From assembly GCA_964589765.1 (NCBI GenBank), contig CAZPUM010000012.1:1-35215 (forward strand): a stretch of DNA of 35,215 nucleotides. Direction: 5' to 3'. The DNA is from UBA525 sp964589765. GTDB lineage: Archaea; Nanobdellota; Nanobdellia; Woesearchaeales; UBA525. The notes beneath the pieces are model-generated. The model did not search any database. It saw only the letters and a list, made by a program, of their open reading frames with translations, and had not been told where the DNA came from. Positions within the stretch are counted from its first letter, which is position 1; every line of letters begins with the position of its first letter. Made by a program: the position numbers and the translations under genes. Shown here one piece after another: positions 31,604-35,215 of the stretch.

Positions 31604-31912
31604 ATGACTAAATTCCTGGATGAACTCGTTGGCTATGCTAACAACTCAGGCGTACTATTGTGGGAAAATACCGACACAAATAGACGAACACTTATTCGAG
31701 ATGGTGATAAAATCCCAGGTATGCCCGAATCTATTAAAGCAACCCCTATGAGATATGAAGGAAAGATTGTTGGCGTCTCGCTTTCTGAATGTAATCAAGA
31801 AGCAATGGACGCCATTGTAAAGCATTACAAGATAAACGCAATGTCTGTCGGAATCAGTTCTGGCAAATTATACTTTGAATTCGAAGATGTTATGTCTAAC
31901 ATGATAAACTAA
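31604..31912 (+). CDS. Small protein of unknown function
   Basis: The 102-aa product has no cysteine-rich or membrane segment. It is alpha/beta (VLLWENTDTNRRTLIRDGDKIPGMPESIKATPMRYEGKIVGVSLSECNQEAMDAIVKHY). No family is recognised. An AAATAAATTG box about 27 nt upstream supports the ATG and a leaderless message. It ends in a 4-nt CTAA shared-stop overlap with the DUF357 gene. Confidence 0.55.
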   Translation: MTKFLDELVGYANNSGVLLWENTDTNRRTLIRDGDKIPGMPESIKATPMRYEGKIVGVSLSECNQEAMDAIVKHYKINAMSVGISSGKLYFEFEDVMSNMIN

Positions 31913-32190
31913 TCGTCAACCGTAAAAAGTCTGCTATCTTTCACTAAAAAAAGATTGTTTCTTGCACCACAGTCCAACCAACCGTGAGCATAGTTCAGAG
32001 CTGCGAACGCGTTCACATAATCATCCTTTTTCCTGAAGTGCTCAGCATCTGAAACATAGCGCTCAACCATATCTATAGCATCTGCAGACCGCTCTTCAAA
32101 CTCCTCGTTAATATTATCTTTAGCCATAGCTAGTGCTTCCTTGGTAATTTCAAAGTACTTGTCCAACTTCTCATCAGTTATAGTGTTCAT
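31909..32190 (-). CDS. DUF357-family protein
   Basis: The 93-aa product shows the DUF357 pattern: an N-terminal helix, then MVERYVSDAEHFRKKDDYVNAFAALNYAHGWLDCGARNNLF. This archaeal family is small and helical; its function is unknown. A TATA-like TTTTTATACTA is about 25 nt from the ATG. The gene is convergent with 31604-31912. Confidence 0.85.
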   Translation of the reverse strand: MNTITDEKLDKYFEITKEALAMAKDNINEEFEERSADAIDMVERYVSDAEHFRKKDDYVNAFAALNYAHGWLDCGARNNLFLVKDSRLFTVDD

Positions 32191-32267
32191 AATACAAGAT
32201 ATAGAAAAATAGTATAAAAAAATACCACATACTGAAAAACTATAAACACAACGATTTCACTACAAAT

Positions 32268-32825
32268 ATGAAAATACTATTCCTAAGACATTTTAAGCCC
32301 AATATAGAACAAGAAAAACCTGTCTCAGAATGGGGCCTCTCTAATGCAGGCATAGAAGAAATGAATAAATTAATCCATAGCAAAAAAATCGATAACATTT
32401 CTGAAATAATCTCTAGTCCAGAGAATAAAGCCCTTGTTACAGCAAAAAAAATTTCTGAGACTCAAGACATCGAATTTTATCAAGAACCATTGGTTGCAGA
32501 AGTTGATAGAAGCAAAGCAGGATATATTGAAGGAGACTACAAAGAAATCGTAAAAAAGTATCTTTCAGGAGACCTTGATTTTGAATATGCCTGGGAACCT
32601 CTAGAATCAGTTAAGTCCCGTTGCAAAGATTTAATCTGCAATCTTGAAGAAAAAAGAAATATCCTAATTATCTCTCACGGAATGTTCCTTTCAATTCTGT
32701 TATCCGAATACTTCAATAAAGATATTGTTGAATTTTGGCAAGAGTTAAGATTTGGAGAACTTCTAGAAGTGGATTCAGAAAAACTTAAACAGATTTGGAA
32801 TGGGCCTGCCCGGATACATCAGTAA
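32268..32825 (+). CDS. Histidine phosphatase (phosphoglycerate mutase-like)
   Basis: The 185-aa product starts MKILFLRHFKPN, an RHG-like motif with F in place of G, and has SSPENKALVTAKKI and LIISHGMFLSILL, placing the second catalytic His. This is the histidine phosphatase superfamily, of broad substrate use. Its last nine residues (WNGPARIHQ) read through a 15-bp copy of the 3' end of the nearby tRNA-Val, so the C-terminus seems to have been formed by that duplication. A TATA-like ACTATAAAC lies about 25 nt before the ATG. Confidence 0.8.
   Translation: MKILFLRHFKPNIEQEKPVSEWGLSNAGIEEMNKLIHSKKIDNISEIISSPENKALVTAKKISETQDIEFYQEPLVAEVDRSKAGYIEGDYKEIVKKYLSGDLDFEYAWEPLESVKSRCKDLICNLEEKRNILIISHGMFLSILLSEYFNKDIVEFWQELRFGELLEVDSEKLKQIWNGPARIHQ
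32801..32815 (+). repeat. Partial copy of tRNA-Val 3' end
   Basis: TGGGCCTGCCCGGAT repeats 32856-32870, the T-arm 3' half plus acceptor 3' strand of the tRNA (minus strand). The copies are 55 nt apart in the same orientation. Such duplicates of a tRNA 3' end are typical of integration sites. Confidence 0.8.
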
Positions 32826-32855
32826 CAAGTTACTGGTATCCATGCAGACTGAATA

Positions 32856-32928
32856 TGGGCCTGCCCGGATTTGAACCGGGGACCTTCGCCATGTGAAGGC
32901 GACGTTATAGCCACTAAACCACAGGCCC
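32856..32928 (-). tRNA. tRNA-Val (CAC)
   Basis: On the minus strand a 73-nt cloverleaf reads GGGCCTG acceptor, D-arm GTTT...TAAC, anticodon arm TCGCC/TTCACAT/GGCGA with anticodon CAC, T-arm CCCGG/TTCAAAT/CCGGG and closing CAGGCCC plus discriminator A. All acceptor and T-stem pairs are Watson-Crick. No intron and no encoded CCA are seen. A TATA-like GTTTTTAAAG lies about 29 nt upstream. Confidence 0.95.
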
Positions 32929-32951
32929 TTATTTTTGAGAACAGGAATTTT

Positions 32952-32961
32952 GTTTTTAAAG
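32952..32961 (-). promoter_or_regulatory. TATA box of tRNA-Val
   Basis: The minus strand reads CTTTAAAAAC, centred about 29 nt before the tRNA 5' end at 32928. Confidence 0.6.
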
Positions 32962-33069
32962 ATAACTGAGAAAATAATTAACCAGACATTCCCATATAAT
33001 ATAGTGAACCAAAACTCATCGGTGGAATCACCTTGGCAGCGATTCTGTGGTCGCATGTAGCGGTCGCTA

Positions 33070-34452
33070 TCAGTAAGCCCGCGCCCAGTAAGCACGATAC
33101 TTCGCAGGTTTACCACACAGAACACACTTATCATCCTTCTCAGGATTACCTCCCTTAAGAGGGATACATCTACTCGTGACGCCTTCAGTTTTCTCCTTAA
33201 TCTCAAGTTCACACTCTTTCAGCCCACAATGAGGCGCAAGCATAATTCTCTTGTCCTTGTCACCCTGTAAAAACTCAGACCATTCAGAGACTTCAATTAT
33301 GGATTCGTCAACAAATCTTTTGGCCTTCTGGAATAAAGAAGATTGAACCTGATCCAGCGTTCTTCTGACGGTTTCGAACAGTTCATCACGAGGCACAAAC
33401 AGTTTTCCTCCGTTATCCCTTCTTACCAAAACAACTTGGTTATTTTCAATATCCTTTGGACCTATCTCAATCCTAAGAGGAATTCCGAACNNNNNNNNNN
33501 CACGCTCAACCTCTTTTGCCTGCTCGATAGTTTTTTCGTTTACAACATCACTCTTTACATATATAGGAACAATAGCAAGTTTCTCTTCTGCCATTTCCGG
33601 AGGGAGAATAAGACCCTTGTCATCACCGTGCATCATAACAACAGCTCCGAGCATTCTTGTAGATATCCCCCAACTATTCTGCCAAGGGTACTCCTCTTCA
33701 CCCTGTTTCCCAAGGTACTTGATATCGAAACTCTTAGCAAACCCTTGACTAAGGTCATGGGTTGTTCCCATCTGAAGAGCTTTACCATCTGGCATAAACC
33801 CTTCAATTGTAAAAGTCCTCAAAGCCCCAGGAAATCTCTCTTCTTCAGTTTTCTCTCCCAAAAGAACAGGAACTGCCATCAGTTCTTCAGCAACCTTCCT
33901 GTAAAACTCAAGGTACTGTAAGGTCTCTTTGTGGCATTCGTCCTTAGTCTCGTAAACGCAGTGTCCTTCCTGCCACAAAAACTCCCTGCTACGCAAAAAA
34001 ATCTTCGTGTCCTTAACCTCCCAGCGCACAATATTACACCACTGGTTAATCTTTAGTGGGAGGTCTCGCCATGACTGAATCCATCTGCTGTACGAGTCAT
34101 ACATGATAGTCTCACTTGTAGGCCTGAGAGCGTATCTTTCGCCCTCACCGTCCTGTTCAACCCATGCAACTTCTGGAGTGAACCCTTCTGCATGTTCCGC
34201 TTCACGCTCAAAAAAAGACTCAGGAATAAGCATCGGGAAGTACGCGTTCCTAACTCCCACCTGATAAATCAGTTTGTTCAAATAGTCTTGAATAGACTGC
34301 CAAAGACTGTAACCTCTAGGCCTTATGGTCATGAACCCCCTTATCGGGGCGTAATCTGCTAGCTCAGCCTTTATCACAACCTGTCCGTACCAGTCCGCCA
34401 TGTTCTCGGACTTCCTGACAGTTATACCCTTTGTATCCATTTGGTCTGTCAT
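33070..34452 (-). CDS. proS: Prolyl-tRNA synthetase (archaeal type; assembly gap inside)
   Basis: This is a class II ProRS of the archaeal/eukaryal type. Motif 1 region: GFMTIRPRGYSLWQSIQDYLNK. Motif 2: RWEVKDTKIFLRSREFLWQEGH. Motif 3 region: GAVVMMHGDDKGLILPPEMA. The anticodon domain and C-terminal zinc-like domain end in KYRAYWARAY, typical of this type. Ten N at 33491-33500 fall between QAKEVER and FGIPLRIEIGPKD. Family members have about 30 more residues here (the D-x-R-x-x-x-x-PG-x-KF-x-x-WE region), so the gap stands for about 100 nt. AGGAGG 9 nt upstream supports ATG 34452. It follows rpoK by 39 nt. Confidence 0.95.
   Translation of the reverse strand: MTDQMDTKGITVRKSENMADWYGQVVIKAELADYAPIRGFMTIRPRGYSLWQSIQDYLNKLIYQVGVRNAYFPMLIPESFFEREAEHAEGFTPEVAWVEQDGEGERYALRPTSETIMYDSYSRWIQSWRDLPLKINQWCNIVRWEVKDTKIFLRSREFLWQEGHCVYETKDECHKETLQYLEFYRKVAEELMAVPVLLGEKTEEERFPGALRTFTIEGFMPDGKALQMGTTHDLSQGFAKSFDIKYLGKQGEEEYPWQNSWGISTRMLGAVVMMHGDDKGLILPPEMAEEKLAIVPIYVKSDVVNEKTIEQAKEVERXXXXFGIPLRIEIGPKDIENNQVVLVRRDNGGKLFVPRDELFETVRRTLDQVQSSLFQKAKRFVDESIIEVSEWSEFLQGDKDKRIMLAPHCGLKECELEIKEKTEGVTSRCIPLKGGNPEKDDKCVLCGKPAKYRAYWARAY
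33491..33500. other. Assembly gap (10 N) within proS
   Basis: A nominal gap. By comparison with the family, about 30 codons are missing, so the length of 10 is not real. Confidence 0.9.
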
Positions 34453-34491
34453 CTGGTCATTCCTCCTAAATTTTGATAATAGGAGGACAGC

Positions 34492-34722
34492 TCACTCCTG
34501 TGGGGGCTGGGAGACTGTCCTCTTAACTTCCAGCGGGATAACACCCTTCTCGAACTCGATCTTGGCAATCTCCACAGGATTATACTTAATATTCTTCAAG
34601 TCGTCTTCCTTTAGGTCGACTAGAATTGGAGCACCCATGCTAATCTGAAGCGCTCTGGCACCGATAAGACGCGCCTTTTCATACTTTGTAAGCATATCTG
34701 CCGGTCGCTCTACCTGAATCAT
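34492..34722 (-). CDS. rpoK: DNA-directed RNA polymerase subunit K (Rpo6)
   Basis: The 76-aa product is a typical Rpo6: LTKYEKARLIGARALQISMGAPILVDL, then NPVEIAKIEFEKGVIPLEVKRTV. The subunit corresponds to bacterial omega and eukaryotic Rpb6 and helps RNA polymerase assembly. The TATA-like CCTTTAAAAACA (about 34744-34755) is 27 nt upstream of the ATG, giving a leaderless message. It heads the rpoK-proS operon. The TATA box overlaps the last codons of the neighbouring recombinase gene. Confidence 0.95.
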   Translation of the reverse strand: MIQVERPADMLTKYEKARLIGARALQISMGAPILVDLKEDDLKNIKYNPVEIAKIEFEKGVIPLEVKRTVSQPPQE

Positions 34723-34747
34723 AGAGGTTTGGAGATTTAGTTTGTTT

Positions 34748-35215
34748 TTAAAGGTTTGTTTCTAAGAATAATGTTGATAGAGGGTTCTGAAGCGTTTTGA
34801 ACGAGTCAGATTTTACATGCGTGTATATCTGGGTTGTTTTGATTGAGGCGTGACCTAATAATGATTGTATAACTCTAAGGTCAGTTCCCATTTCTAACAA
34901 GTGCGTGGCGTAACTGTGTCTGAGCATGTGCGGAGTAACTTTTTGATAATACCCCGCTCTAAAAGCTGAATGTTTAACAATCAATTGAATTGATTTCTTA
35001 GACAAAGGTCCTTTTCTACCAGGAAATATGTAGCCCGTATTAGGAAGATTTGAATGGACCTCTCTTGGCAAATGGAACAATCTGTCTTTTGAACCCTTGC
35101 CTTTCTTAACAATTCCAAAAGACCCGCTAAGACACAAATGTTCAACTTTTAGTTTTCGTATTTCCGACAAACGTAAACCAGTACAGTAAAGCATAGTAAT
35201 CAGAAGTTTGTGATT
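34748..35215 (-). CDS. Xer-type tyrosine recombinase, C-terminal part (cut by window edge)
   Basis: The frame runs to the right edge; the N-terminal domain lies outside the window. Visible are NHKLLITMLYCTGLRLSEIRKL (Arg motif), KKGKGSKDR (Lys), TPHMLRHSYATHL (His and Arg), LGHASIKTTQIYTHV (His and Tyr), and a C-terminal tail FKTLQNPLSTLFLETNL. Catalytic residues are complete. It is a paralogue of the recombinase at 1356-2180 in the same orientation. I could not tell whether this or the other copy is the chromosomal XerA. The stop codon lies at 34748, inside the rpoK TATA box. Confidence 0.9.
   Translation of the reverse strand, partial: NHKLLITMLYCTGLRLSEIRKLKVEHLCLSGSFGIVKKGKGSKDRLFHLPREVHSNLPNTGYIFPGRKGPLSKKSIQLIVKHSAFRAGYYQKVTPHMLRHSYATHLLEMGTDLRVIQSLLGHASIKTTQIYTHVKSDSFKTLQNPLSTLFLETNL

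Noticed and set aside
33010..33069. Hairpin downstream of proS (AGCGA...TCGCT)
   Set aside because: Only a 5-bp stem with a long loop and no T-run; not convincing as a terminator.
33343..33921. 192-aa plus-strand frame opposite proS
   Set aside because: It is antisense to a strongly conserved synthetase and runs across the N gap.
1..35215. CRISPR array
   Set aside because: No regularly spaced repeats of 24-40 bp were seen anywhere.

Overview
The window looks archaeal. It encodes transcription factor B (TFB), RNA polymerase subunits Rpo11 (RpoL) and Rpo6 (RpoK), archaeal-type IleRS and ProRS, a stand-alone AlaX editing protein, HemK2- and METTL5-like methyltransferases, DUF357 and a COG2112 kinase. 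Many genes have a TATA box about 25-30 nt upstream of the start codon with no room for a leader, so leaderless transcription seems common. Small cores, tight packing and many small membrane or secreted proteins of unknown function suggest a DPANN-type lineage; that is inference, not shown.

Layout. 1-3276: a partial membrane protein with a fibronectin-like tail, then a Xer-type tyrosine recombinase in AT-rich non-coding DNA that carries several dif-like sites and inverted repeats, then a small winged-helix protein. 3374-6923 (+): METTL5-like methyltransferase, VKOR, three unknown membrane or coiled-coil genes (one with a LysM-like domain) and a duplicated YkgJ-like cysteine protein. 6920-9691 (-): small acidic protein, NDH-2, HAD phosphatase and polyprenol kinase. 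9778-13759: rpoL, a CBS protein, a tandem-nucleotidyltransferase protein, a charged unknown and a zinc-ribbon protein. 13759-14603: AlaX, interrupted in this assembly by a eukaryote-like C2H2 zinc-finger fragment and a run of N. 14604-18148: single-TM protein, a 540-nt non-coding stretch with a possible structured RNA, a winged-helix protein, a DHH-like protein and TFB. 18263-23927: cell-surface cluster (1048-aa Cys-rich secreted protein, second secreted protein, PEGA protein, pilin-like protein, membrane protein). 23919-27132 (-): six-gene operon (winged helix, HhH-GPD glycosylase, HemK2, COG2112 kinase, alkyltransferase, GDPD-like). 27213-30993 (-): thymidine kinase and IleRS. 31089-32928: four small genes and tRNA-Val(CAC), whose 3' end is duplicated 55 nt away. 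33070-34722 (-): rpoK-proS, with an N gap in proS. 34748-35215: a second Xer-type recombinase cut by the window edge.

The parts that deserve most attention are the xer/dif region at 1240-2800, the AlaX/C2H2 chimera at 14048-14198, the candidate RNA at 15512-15697, the repeat-containing secreted protein at 18263-21409 and the tRNA-end duplication at 32801-32870. All six convergent protein-gene junctions abut or overlap by at most 9 nt, four of them by exactly 4 nt through shared stop codons.
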